Assembly: GCF_000012985.1 (NCBI RefSeq)
Contig: NC_007645.1
Span: forward strand, 6,995,001 to 7,059,000
Direction of reading: 5' to 3'
Source: Hahella chejuensis KCTC 2396
GTDB taxonomy: Bacteria; Pseudomonadota; Gammaproteobacteria; Pseudomonadales; Oleiphilaceae
DNA: 64,000 bases
The notes under the pieces were generated by a model. That model saw only the letters and a list, made by a program, of their open reading frames with translations. It was not told the DNA's origin and did no database searches. Position numbers and translations under genes: made by a program. Shown in pieces: positions 51,912 through 59,713 of the stretch. The number at the start of each line of letters is the position of its first letter. Within the stretch, counting starts at the first letter, position 1.

Positions 51912-52883
51912 TTGCCTGAACGCCGCCGCTTTTTCAAAGAAAAACTGACGCCCTATTTTGCGCCGCCTATGTGGTTGCACTGTCTTTTGTATGTGTTAAC
52001 GCTGGGCGTGTACGAACTGTTCTGGCATTACATGAATTGGCGCAAGTATCGGCTAATATCTGGAGATCCCATCTGGCCGCCGCTGCGTGGCCTGTTGTTT
52101 TACTTTTTCATTCCTTCTCTGATTGGCAATCTCGCACGCAGTTCCTCCTTGGCGGGCCGTTCTGACCCTCTACTAGGTCCATGGTCCAGCGCGCTTTACA
52201 TTGCAGCCGTGATAGCGGCCTCTACTCTCGCGCAAGCATTGCATCCTTTGTTTATTCTGTCCGCCTTTCCTTTTCTGACCTATTTGAACTGGCGGGCGCG
52301 GTGGATCAATCAGCAGTTCATAGCTGTTCCAGCCCAGTCGAGCGCCGGCGTCTCTGCACTCGAAGTCAGCCCGCCGCCGCAATCTGGAGGCGCGCCCCTC
52401 GCTTTAAAACCCTCTTTTCAGACTGCCGAAAGCTTTCGTTGGCTGGAGATACTCACCTGCATCGCCGTTGTTTGTATCGCTTTGACGTTTGCATTGAACG
52501 CCGGACGTAACGGGATCATCAAATCCCGCCTGACCGAAGCTTTTGGCTTATTGGAGGGGACCAGACTGGACATAGCGGAAGCGTACGCTTACTCCGGCGT
52601 CTGGCCTGACAGAGAAGGGCTGCACGCTTTGAGTAATGTCGAGCCGACTTATTTCCAGCATATTGAACTAGATCCAAACGGCGCCTTGCACTTCACCCTT
52701 TCCCCTCGCGCGGGAGAAGCGCCAAGGACCATCAGCTTTCGACCGGTCGTCAGCAATCCTGATGGCGCATTGCGCACCCTGGGCTGGACATGCGCATCAG
52801 CGCACTCGGGTCCACGCAAAGTCTACGGCGACGACAAAAGCTCGCTGCCTCCGGAGCAACTCCCCTATATCTGTAGAGGTTAA
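51912..52883 (+). CDS. polytopic membrane protein fused to an embedded type IV pilin-like domain
   Basis: This 323-residue product probably starts at TTG 51912, six bases after AAGGA; a TTG at 51906 is too close. Residues 1-145 have several membrane helices (PPMWLHCLLYVLTLGVYELFWHY, GLLFYFFIPSLIGNL and others), recalling DUF4234-like domains. A Pro/Ser linker leads to FRWLEILTCIAVVCIALTF, which aligns with the pilin N-terminal helix [19 protein letters not shown] including Phe1 and Glu5, followed by IKSRLTEAFGLLEGTRLDIAEAYAYSGVWP and a pilin-like beta region with Cys in LGWTCAS and LPYICRG. There is no leader Gly before the Phe. It is first in a cluster with a GspF-like protein and a pilin. 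Confidence 0.7.
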   Translation: MPERRRFFKEKLTPYFAPPMWLHCLLYVLTLGVYELFWHYMNWRKYRLISGDPIWPPLRGLLFYFFIPSLIGNLARSSSLAGRSDPLLGPWSSALYIAAVIAASTLAQALHPLFILSAFPFLTYLNWRARWINQQFIAVPAQSSAGVSALEVSPPPQSGGAPLALKPSFQTAESFRWLEILTCIAVVCIALTFALNAGRNGIIKSRLTEAFGLLEGTRLDIAEAYAYSGVWPDREGLHALSNVEPTYFQHIELDPNGALHFTLSPRAGEAPRTISFRPVVSNPDGALRTLGWTCASAHSGPRKVYGDDKSSLPPEQLPYICRG

Positions 52884-52886
52884 ATC

Positions 52887-53867
52887 GTGATCCTTATTTC
52901 TTCGCCAAACTCGAATCTGAGCCAATTGTTGCGACATTTGAACCATCAGGTTCAACAGGGGCTTTCTCTGGAACAGGCGCTGGCCAGACTGGAGCCTCTC
53001 CTGCCGGCTCACGCACAGCCTCAGGTTGAGCAACTGAAAAAAGTATTACAGGGTGACGTCAGCTTACATGCGACGCCTTATCAGGACAGTCCCTTCTACG
53101 ACTTAAGTCGACTCGCCGCCATTGTGCGCGCCAAAGGCGGCTCGCTATCCGGCTTTCTGGAACGTTATATCTCCCACTCTCACGCCATGGAAGTCTCCTG
53201 GCGGGGCGTCTGGGACGGAGTGCAAAGTCTGCTTGGCTACGTCTTCGCCCTGTTAATGGTCGCCATCATTGTTTTCAGCGTCCTGCTCATCAAGGTGTTA
53301 CCTGGATTTCAGGCGTTCTACAGTGAAATGAACATGGAACTGCCAGCATTTACGCTGACTCTGATATCCGGCATGGAGACTTTTCAGTCGGTTTGGATCT
53401 TCGTCTTGATCGGTTTGATTCCGCTATTTTGGATTGGGTTCAAGACGGTCGATTGTATTCGACGGTTGAGGCCCATGCCGGACTTCATGCAACGCCTCCC
53501 AGGCTTGTCCTCTATCGCCAAAGCCCATCTGCGTTATATCTGGCTCGCCAACGCCTACCTGCTTAACCGCTCCGGTCTGGATGCGGAAACCTCCTTACGT
53601 GAAGCATTGCAGCTCTGTTCCAGCGCCAGCCCGGAAGAGAAGTTCTCGCAGCCGGAATACCTGGATCTGATGATCGCCCTGAAAACTGACGCGCTGGAAC
53701 AGGAGTTGGCGTATCAGTTCGAGCGTCTCAATGTCGCGTACTCTGCGGCGCTGGCTTCCTTCAAAACCAAATTCGTCGCAGGCGTCAGCACCCTGGTCAC
53801 CATAGTGGTGGGAGCGGCCATCATCGCCGTCTACCTCCCGTTATTCGGCTTAGGCTCCGCTTTTTAA
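52887..53867 (+). CDS. type II secretion system F / PilC-family membrane protein
   Basis: This 326-residue protein has a T2SF domain: an N-terminal cytoplasmic helical bundle (QQGLSLEQALARLEPLLP, IVRAKGGSLSGFLERY), a first helix (GYVFALLMVAIIVFSVLLIKV) followed by LPGFQAFYSEMNMELPAFT (typical of GspF/PilC after the first helix), a second helix (VWIFVLIGLIPLFWIGF) and a C-terminal helix. It is about 80 residues shorter than PilC, having one and a half repeats. It acts as the inner-membrane platform of a pilus-like system. It is three bases after the upstream gene; no assembly ATPase is near. Confidence 0.85.
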   Translation: MILISSPNSNLSQLLRHLNHQVQQGLSLEQALARLEPLLPAHAQPQVEQLKKVLQGDVSLHATPYQDSPFYDLSRLAAIVRAKGGSLSGFLERYISHSHAMEVSWRGVWDGVQSLLGYVFALLMVAIIVFSVLLIKVLPGFQAFYSEMNMELPAFTLTLISGMETFQSVWIFVLIGLIPLFWIGFKTVDCIRRLRPMPDFMQRLPGLSSIAKAHLRYIWLANAYLLNRSGLDAETSLREALQLCSSASPEEKFSQPEYLDLMIALKTDALEQELAYQFERLNVAYSAALASFKTKFVAGVSTLVTIVVGAAIIAVYLPLFGLGSAF

Positions 53868-53891
53868 CCGTTATTCATCAAAGGCAGAATT

Positions 53892-54377
53892 ATGACTAAC
53901 ACAGCGCAAAACGGCTTCACCCTCATCGAATTAATGATCGTGGTCGCCATCATTGGCATCCTGGCGTCCATCGCCCTGCCCAGTTATCAGGTCTACGTCA
54001 CTCGGGCGCAAGTCACTGAGGCGGTCACTATCGTGGGCGAACTGCGAGATCAGGTGAAAGAGTATTACAAATACAAAGGCGATTTTCCGACCGATAACGC
54101 CGCCGCAGGTATTCCTGCGCCCAACAAGTTATTAGGCAACTTTGTGCAGAACATTACCTTGGAGAACGGCGCCTTTCATGTTCAGTTGGGCAACAAGGTG
54201 AATGCAAGTCTGCAGGACAAATATCTCACCATCCGTCCCGCCATTGTGACTGGCAGCCCCGCCAGCCCGATGACCTGGCTGTGCGGGCATAGTCCCGCGG
54301 TTGAGGGGATGGAGGCCATCGGCGCCAACAAGACGGATATTGAACCGGCTTACTTGCCGTCCAACTGCCGGTTCTGA
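53892..54377 (+). CDS. type IV pilin (PilA-like)
   Basis: This 161-residue prepilin has a short leader MTNTAQNG, cleavage before [22 protein letters not shown] with Phe1 and Glu5, and the C-terminal globular part with two cysteines (TWLCGHS and PSNCRF) forming the D-loop disulfide. The segment [33 protein letters not shown] matches the major-pilin alpha1-C helix. It should be processed by PilD and polymerised into a pilus. It follows the GspF-like gene by 24 bases, and its pilin domain parallels that in the fusion protein two genes upstream. Confidence 0.92.
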   Translation: MTNTAQNGFTLIELMIVVAIIGILASIALPSYQVYVTRAQVTEAVTIVGELRDQVKEYYKYKGDFPTDNAAAGIPAPNKLLGNFVQNITLENGAFHVQLGNKVNASLQDKYLTIRPAIVTGSPASPMTWLCGHSPAVEGMEAIGANKTDIEPAYLPSNCRF

Positions 54378-54390
54378 ATGCCGAAAACGC

Positions 54391-54774
54391 TCAGGCGGGG
54401 AACAGGGTTTCCCTGCCGTAGCGCAGCTCAAGGGCCAGCCGGTCCGCCTTGGTGAGGCCTTTGACCACCAGCGCGTAGGAGTTATCGATCATCCGTTCGA
54501 TTTCTCCAGGCGGCACCCCGCCATCCAGCGCCAGTGTATTCCAGTGCTTTTTATTCATGTGATAACCCGGCGTTACAGAGGGGAAGATATCCCGCAACGC
54601 CAACGCCTCTACGGGATCGCACTTCAGGTTCATGCGCCCTTCGCCGTCTTCCACGCCAAGGGTCGCGAACATTTTTCCCCTGACCTTGAACACCGCCACC
54701 TCGGGCCCGAACGGAAAATCTTCAATGGCTTCAGGTTTACTTAAAAGCGTCTGTCTGGCCGCCGCGTAGTCCAT
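54391..54774 (-). CDS. MmcQ/YjbR family protein
   Basis: This 127-residue protein has the YjbR pattern: EDFPFGPEVAVFKVRGKMFATLG near the start, NLKCDPVEALALRD in the middle and GYHMNKKHWNTLALDGGVPPGEIERMIDNSYALVVKGL at the end. The fold (CyaY-like/double-wing) suggests DNA binding, but the role is not established. It sits 20 bases after the PaiB-like gene on the same strand, so they are probably co-transcribed. Confidence 0.9.
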   Translation of the reverse strand: MDYAAARQTLLSKPEAIEDFPFGPEVAVFKVRGKMFATLGVEDGEGRMNLKCDPVEALALRDIFPSVTPGYHMNKKHWNTLALDGGVPPGEIERMIDNSYALVVKGLTKADRLALELRYGRETLFPA

Positions 54775-54794
54775 GTTATCGCCTCTGATTGTCG

Positions 54795-55409
54795 TTAGTC
54801 TTTCTGCAGCAACTGCATCCGCTGCGCGATTAACCGGGAGTTCTCGTCCGGCTGCGTCAACAGCCCCGCAATCACGCCAGCCCGGTCCTGCGGATTACGA
54901 TTCTGGCTGAGTTTGAACTTGCCGTTCAAGGTTTCGATATCAATGCTGAAGCCAACAATGGCTTTCATCATCGCCTCCAGTCTGGCGGGAGGAACTTTGC
55001 TCATTTTCCAGGGTTCATCGAAGGCGGCTTCGTGTTTGTCGCTCAACTGCTCCAACAGCCAGGGCAGGCGTTCAGGGGGCAATAATTCTGAGCGTCCCCG
55101 CACTTCCACGCTCATAAAGTTCCAGGTAGGGACCATTCCTGCGCTTTCATACCAGTCCGGCGACACATACGCATGAGGTCCCTGAAACAGCACTCGAGTT
55201 TCATCGGCGCCGTCCAGCTCTTTCCATTGGTCGTTCTGGCGGGCCAGATGCCCGTACAAACGGTTATTCTCTCGATCCAGTATAAAAGGAACTTGATTGA
55301 CCTCCAGCACTCCAGCCTTCAGCGTCATCAAAACGCCAAAACTCCAACGGTCAATAAAATCCAACATGGCGGAGCGGTCCTCCACCTTGAATGAAGCAGG
55401 CATGTACAT
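54795..55409 (-). CDS. FMN-binding negative transcriptional regulator (PaiB-like)
   Basis: This 204-residue protein begins MYMPASFKVEDRSAMLDFID, with VNQVPFILDRENNRLYGHLARQNDQWKEL, VLFQGPHAYVSPDWYES and PTWNFMSVEVRG, the conserved blocks of the PaiB/FMN-binding split-barrel family, and IVGFSIDIETLNGKFKLSQNR near the end. The Bacillus relative PaiB affects sporulation and protease genes; here the role is unknown. It is the first of two minus-strand genes. Confidence 0.9.
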   Translation of the reverse strand: MYMPASFKVEDRSAMLDFIDRWSFGVLMTLKAGVLEVNQVPFILDRENNRLYGHLARQNDQWKELDGADETRVLFQGPHAYVSPDWYESAGMVPTWNFMSVEVRGRSELLPPERLPWLLEQLSDKHEAAFDEPWKMSKVPPARLEAMMKAIVGFSIDIETLNGKFKLSQNRNPQDRAGVIAGLLTQPDENSRLIAQRMQLLQKD

Positions 55410-55596
55410 AGTCGAAATATCCCTGACTGCAAGGACTGTGGGTAAAACGTCGCGCCTGATGGCGTCTAACGCATCGGGTTGAATAATATAGCGTTTTTAC
55501 CCCGCGCTGACAGGGTTTGCCAGCGGGCTTTTCGATAATAAAGTTTTACGCTATAACGGCTGAGCGTTTCACAACTCTCATGGTTAAGGACATCAC

Positions 55597-56112
55597 ATGC
55601 TTAACGCCGTCTTTGAGGATTTCCAGTTACGTCCCGCCCAAGAGGCAGACCTGCAAGCCGTTGTCGATATCTATAATTCCACGGTCGCGTCGAGGCAAGT
55701 CACGGCGGATACGGAAAAAGTGAGCGCAGCGAGTCGCCGGGACTGGTTTTTGCGGCATACCGATGAACGCCCCTTGTTAGTGGCGGAACAAGCGGACCAT
55801 ATCCTGGGCTGGATCAGCTTCGAACCCTATCATTCTCGTCCAGCATATCGGCACACCGCAGAGTTGAGCATCTATCTGGCGCCTGAGCAGCGAGGCAAAG
55901 GGCTGGGCGCCCGCCTGTTAGGTCACGCGATAGCGTTAGCGCCGCGGCTTGGCGTGACGGCGCTTGTCGGGGTGATTTTCTCCCACAATGCGCCCAGTCT
56001 CGCCTTGTTTCGCAAGCACGGCTTCCAATGCTGGGGAGAGCTGCCCAACGTAGCGGAAATGGATAATGCGCTCTACAGCGTGACAATCATGGGCTTGTCG
56101 CTACCGCGCTAA
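55597..56112 (+). CDS. GNAT family N-acetyltransferase (phosphinothricin-acetyltransferase-like)
   Basis: This 171-residue protein shows LRPAQEADLQAVVDIYNSTVAS at the start, ILGWISFEPYHSRPAYRHTAELSIYL in the centre and the acetyl-CoA loop PEQRGKGLGARLLGHAI. It ends with SLALFRKHGFQCWGELPNVAEMD, close to the PAT/Bar branch of GNATs, which acetylate small amines such as phosphinothricin or methionine derivatives. No resistance cluster is nearby. It is transcribed divergently from the PaiB-like gene. Confidence 0.9.
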   Translation: MLNAVFEDFQLRPAQEADLQAVVDIYNSTVASRQVTADTEKVSAASRRDWFLRHTDERPLLVAEQADHILGWISFEPYHSRPAYRHTAELSIYLAPEQRGKGLGARLLGHAIALAPRLGVTALVGVIFSHNAPSLALFRKHGFQCWGELPNVAEMDNALYSVTIMGLSLPR

Positions 56113-56146
56113 TCCCGGCGAAAATATTTTCTTCATCGGGATTTGA

Positions 56147-56163
56147 CTTAAGCCTACCTTAAG
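56147..56163 (+). promoter_or_regulatory. PmrA/QseB-like response-regulator box
   Basis: CTTAAG-CCTAC-CTTAAG is a perfect direct repeat with 5-base spacing, the form of PmrA boxes (CTTAA-N5/6-CTTAA). It lies 60 bases before the decayed PepSY gene, a family commonly controlled by QseBC/PmrAB-like systems. Confidence 0.6.
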
Positions 56164-56222
56164 CTTCGCCCCTTAATCTGCTCCTTGTCGTTAAACAAGA
56201 CATTCACACAAGGAACAGATTC

Positions 56223-56366
56223 ATGAAATCAACCTCAATCGCCTTACTCACGCCACCCTAGCCGCCACACTAGCCGCCGCCCTGAGTCTATCCGCGGCCT
56301 CTGCGTTCGCCGCCCCGACCTGCGCTACGGAACCAAAGTCCGCCTGGCAGGATCAAGGAGTCTCCC
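56223..56366 (+). pseudogene. PepSY-domain protein remnant (frameshifted and truncated)
   Basis: The frame from ATG 56223 reads MKSTSIALLTPP then stops. Shifting frame near 56252 restores a normal signal peptide (ATLAATLAAALSLSAASAFA) followed by APTCATEPKSAWQDQ, the N-terminus of small periplasmic PepSY proteins usually encoded beside cytochrome b561. The sequence then runs straight into the ribosome-binding site of the next gene, so the PepSY domain itself is deleted. AAGGAACAG precedes the ATG. It is a dead gene. Confidence 0.65.
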
Positions 56367-56606
56367 ATGCAAACCATTCGTGTCTGGGACCCTCTGGTCC
56401 GCTTATTTCACTGGACGTTAGCCACAGCGTGCATTCTTAATCTGTGGATACTGGAGGACGGAAGTTCCTGGCGCGAATGGGTCGGTTATTACGCCGGGGG
56501 CGCGATTGCGATCAGAGTCTTATGGGGTTTTTGTAGGGACGCCCTACGCGCGCTTCCGATCTTTTTCCCCACGCCGCCATGGTCACAGGAAGAAACAAAT
56601 CCGTAA
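56367..56606 (+). pseudogene. cytochrome b561 remnant (N-terminal 79 codons)
   Basis: From ATG 56367, behind AAGGAG, the frame reads MQTIRVWDPLVRLFHWTLATA, the typical start of bacterial cytochrome b561 with its first haem His (LFHW), then GYYAGGAIAIRVLWGF. At a T-run near 56527 the reading changes: another frame gives VGTPYARFRS, which fits the family, and the original frame resumes near 56560 with FFPTPPW. It ends at 79 residues, against about 180-200 normally, lacking three membrane helices. Two compensating indels plus truncation mark decay. Confidence 0.7.
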
Positions 56607-56640
56607 GCCGGAATGAACGCCAGGCGACATGATTCCAGGA

Positions 56641-57396
56641 TTATTGGTACTTCTTCAGAAAAGCGGCGTAAGCGCCGTCTTCCAGCATACGCTGTAAAGT
56701 GTCTTCCATTTGCCGCAGTATTTCCGGGTCTTTGGCCAACGGCGACTTTCGGGAAATAATCAGATGGGCGGGGATATCCAGGGATACTTTCGTCGGCAAC
56801 GCCACTATTTTCCCTTCCAGCCCCAGTTCCCGCGCCATGTAATCCACTTCCAACTCATTGCCAATCACGGCGTCAATGCGCTGCGCGGCAAGCAGACGCA
56901 GGTTATGGCTCATGCTCTTCTCGACCACCTCGAAGCGTCCCCGTTTTTGCGCATGATCGAACTCCGAATTGATGGAAAAGCCCAGATTTTTGCCCAGTAC
57001 CTTGCCGTCTAAATCCTCCAGACTGTAAAAAACGATAGGCCGCTCCGGGTTAACAAACACGCAATAGGTGCTCAGATGCACGGGGGGATCGAGAAAAATC
57101 GCATACTCTTCCCGCTCCCGTGTGCGAAAGGCGGAAAAGCCGCCATCAACGGACCCCGCCGCGATCTCATGCAGCACTCTTTTCCAGGGATATAGCTTGA
57201 TTTCGATCTTCCAGCCCAGACGGCGCCCCATTTCCCGGACAATATCCACGTCCAGTCCTTTGACCTGGTCGCCATCACGCCATTCGTACGGCTTGAAATC
57301 CTCCTGTGACGCCAGCACGAGCGAAATCTCCGCCGCTGACGAATACGTCACCAGCAGCGTGAGCAGCCCACTAAGCACCCATACTGACAGTCTCAT
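56641..57396 (-). CDS. periplasmic amino-acid-type solute-binding protein (PBPb)
   Basis: This 251-residue exported protein starts at ATG 57396 with GGAGG nine bases upstream. The signal MRLSVWVLSGLLTLLVTYSSA precedes a type II periplasmic-binding fold: FKPYEWRDGDQVKGLDVDIVREMGRRLG, then LYPWKRVLHEIAAGSVDGGFSAF, LDGKVLGKNLGFSI and RIDAVIGNELEVDYMARELG. Stand-alone members without transporter genes are common in marine Gammaproteobacteria and often act in sensing; the ligand is unknown. No ABC permease is near. Confidence 0.9.
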   Translation of the reverse strand: MRLSVWVLSGLLTLLVTYSSAAEISLVLASQEDFKPYEWRDGDQVKGLDVDIVREMGRRLGWKIEIKLYPWKRVLHEIAAGSVDGGFSAFRTREREEYAIFLDPPVHLSTYCVFVNPERPIVFYSLEDLDGKVLGKNLGFSINSEFDHAQKRGRFEVVEKSMSHNLRLLAAQRIDAVIGNELEVDYMARELGLEGKIVALPTKVSLDIPAHLIISRKSPLAKDPEILRQMEDTLQRMLEDGAYAAFLKKYQ

Positions 57397-57595
57397 TTGG
57401 CCTTTCCTCCGCAATGATAATAGCGTCTTATCATCCTTTCGGCCGACCCCACCAACCCAAAAGCCTATTGTAGCTGATTCTTTTTTAATCTATTTATATA
57501 GCAACTTTACAAATGGTTACATATTTACAACAGACAACCGGAATGTCACGAATGCTCGCATTCGACCACCGGCCCGGCGGCGAGAAGAGAATATT

Positions 57596-58468
57596 ATGCA
57601 CGTAGTAAGCTACACCGAACCCCAACTCCCTGACCTGCTGACGCTTTACGCCAAGACATTGCTAAAGCGGGAGCTGACCTACACTCACCTGCCCGAGTTA
57701 TGCGTTGAGGTTTTCGATATCACTCTTTGTCGCAGCCACCTGGAAAAATATCTGCGTTTCTTTGAGTTTAGTCCGCAATACCGCCAAACTGAACGCGCGC
57801 CCCTGCCGTTTCTGTATGTTTTTACCCAAAAACCCCAGTTGACCCTGCTGACCCGACCGGAGTTTCCGCTCAAACTGTTGGGCTTGGTGCATCTGGGCGT
57901 CAAATTCATTCAACGCTTTCCGATAAACGCCCAGGACCGATTGACTGTACGCGCTTATTTATCCGGGCAGGAAGAATGCGCACATGGGCAAAGCTTCACC
58001 ATCACCACGGAAATCTGGACCCGCGGCCAGGTAGCGGTGGAAATGGTCAACCATTACCTCAGCAAGCGTCCCGGCAATCATCGTCCCACCCGTAACGGAC
58101 CGCGCACGCCGTTTTCCGACGCAGCCCCGGAGACAACTTTCTATTTCGGCAGCGCCGATATTCGTCGTTATGCGCGGTTGTCCGGCGACTTCAATCCGAT
58201 CCACCTGTACCAGTGGAGCGCGCGCCTGTGCGGCATGAAGCGTCCGATTGTGCATGGCATGTATTCGGTTGGAAAAATCATGGGCTATCTGAGCAATCAA
58301 AGTGAGCGGGAAATTCGCCAGGCGTCCTTTAAGTTCACCCGTCCCGTCTACGTGCCCAATGACTTATCATTATGGACCCACGCTTTCGACAATCGCACAA
58401 TGGTGACGCTGGGCAGTCGATCCAACGCCCCCAGCGTCTCCGCCGAGATCGAATACAAACTGGGCTGA
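57596..58468 (+). CDS. MaoC/(R)-hydratase-like dehydratase
   Basis: This 290-residue protein starts at ATG 57596 (MHVVSYTEPQLPDLLTLYAK); the much longer open frame upstream lies over the opposite gene. The C-terminal half is a MaoC-type hot-dog domain with the (R)-hydratase signature YARLSGDFNPIHL (Asp and His) and RPIVHGMYSVGKIMGYL. The N-terminal half is a second, degenerate hot dog. Such proteins hydrate enoyl-CoA or enoyl-ACP in lipid or PHA-precursor metabolism. It stands alone and diverges from the binding-protein gene. Confidence 0.88.
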   Translation: MHVVSYTEPQLPDLLTLYAKTLLKRELTYTHLPELCVEVFDITLCRSHLEKYLRFFEFSPQYRQTERAPLPFLYVFTQKPQLTLLTRPEFPLKLLGLVHLGVKFIQRFPINAQDRLTVRAYLSGQEECAHGQSFTITTEIWTRGQVAVEMVNHYLSKRPGNHRPTRNGPRTPFSDAAPETTFYFGSADIRRYARLSGDFNPIHLYQWSARLCGMKRPIVHGMYSVGKIMGYLSNQSEREIRQASFKFTRPVYVPNDLSLWTHAFDNRTMVTLGSRSNAPSVSAEIEYKLG

Positions 58469-58546
58469 ACCTGCTCCGCCGCGTCCTGCGGCGGAATTAT
58501 CCTGAAAAGTATGCTACTTAATTAATAAGCGTCATTTTGTGGCGCC

Positions 58547-58581
58547 GCATTACGCCGCCATCGGGGTAAGCGGCGTAATGC
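58547..58581. repeat. 12-bp perfect inverted repeat
   Basis: GCATTACGCCGC and GCGGCGTAATGC flank an 11-base spacer, between the MaoC gene and the diguanylate cyclase gene. No T-run follows on either strand; it may be an operator or an mRNA hairpin. Confidence 0.5.
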
Positions 58582-58636
58582 GCGTAATGCCTTATTATTA
58601 CTATTTATTTTTGCACCCGCCGTGGAGCCTTTATTC

Positions 58637-59578
58637 ATGTCCAGCGAAGTCAACGATCTGGAGCATACGCTGTTCGCTTTTATAGAAAGCAGCGATGAAG
58701 CTTACGCCCTCTTCAACGATCAGGACCTTCTAGTTTACTGCAATGCCGCTTTCGCCCGGCTTTTCAATGCTGAGAGCGACTTTCTCGCCGGTTTCAGCTT
58801 TCGCCGTCTGGCCGAGCGTTGCTACAACACCCGGCAAGGCATTCACATTGAGTCCGACGATCTTGAAGGCTGGCTGCGGTACGCTGAGGAATTACGCCGC
58901 ACGCGGCAATTTCGCAGCTATGAGGTGGAGATCAGCGGCGGGCGCTGGTTCTTGTTCTCGGAGCAGATCGACAAACAAGGCCGGATGCTGGTGCGCGCCC
59001 GCGACCTCACTGCACAGAAACAATTGGAAGGCCGCATCAATCACGCCAACCAGAAGTTACGCCATATGGCGATGACGGACGAACTGACCCATGTCGCCAA
59101 CTATCGCGGTTTTTTCGAGGCGGCGGAGGCGGAGGCGAATCGCTGCTGGCGCACCGGCGCGCCCATGACGCTGATGCTGCTCGACATGGACCATTTCAAA
59201 AAGGTCAACGACAGCCATGGCTACCCGGTGGGGGACGAAATATTGCGCCGCATCGCGGAGATGACACGGGACGCGTTGCGTGAATACGATGTGTTCGGAC
59301 GTATCGCCGGCGAAGAGTTCGCGATTTTCCTCAGTCAGGCTAATGATGAAGTCGGCATACAGATCGCCGCACGCCTCATCGAATCAATTGCCGCCATGGT
59401 TTTCACCGGTTCCGCCGATGGCGATCCGGAAGTGCGCGTCACTGCCTCTATCGGTCTCTGTATAGGGGAATGCGACACGCCGTTCGAGCAGCTTTTCAAA
59501 CAAGCGGAAGTGGCCTTGCAGCAGGCCAAAGACCAAGGCAGGAATCGTGTGGAGGTTTTCCACATGAAAAAAGACTGA
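58637..59578 (+). CDS. PAS-GGDEF diguanylate cyclase
   Basis: This 313-residue soluble protein starts at ATG 58637 with GGAG nine bases upstream. An N-terminal PAS domain (LEHTLFAFIESSDEAYALF, VYCNAAFARLFNAESDFLAG, about residues 5-120) is followed by a GGDEF domain: DELTHVANYRGFFEA, LLDMDHFKKVNDSHGYPVGDEIL and the active-site variant GRIAGEEFAIFL. The I-site RxxD (REYD) sits five residues upstream, so product inhibition is possible. An Ala at the first Gly of GGEEF occurs in some active cyclases. It makes cyclic di-GMP in response to an unknown signal. Confidence 0.92.
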   Translation: MSSEVNDLEHTLFAFIESSDEAYALFNDQDLLVYCNAAFARLFNAESDFLAGFSFRRLAERCYNTRQGIHIESDDLEGWLRYAEELRRTRQFRSYEVEISGGRWFLFSEQIDKQGRMLVRARDLTAQKQLEGRINHANQKLRHMAMTDELTHVANYRGFFEAAEAEANRCWRTGAPMTLMLLDMDHFKKVNDSHGYPVGDEILRRIAEMTRDALREYDVFGRIAGEEFAIFLSQANDEVGIQIAARLIESIAAMVFTGSADGDPEVRVTASIGLCIGECDTPFEQLFKQAEVALQQAKDQGRNRVEVFHMKKD

Positions 59579-59713
59579 CGGGATTCTCCCAAAATTAGAA
59601 AAAGGATCTGCGACCATCCGCCGTCAGTGTCGTACGCCTTTGCGCTTGTCATGAGATCGCAAAAAGGACCGCAAAGCGCGCGACGACGTCAGATGGCCGC
59701 AGAAAACAGGGGG

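Noticed and set aside
55505-55535. Terminator-like hairpin CCCGCGCTG...CAGCGGGCTTTT
   Set aside because: It lies between divergent genes on the strand where no upstream gene ends, so a terminator role has no transcript to serve.
57068-57595. N-terminal extension of the MaoC frame by 176 codons
   Set aside because: The stretch is antisense to the binding-protein gene; the ATG at 57596 begins the conserved part.
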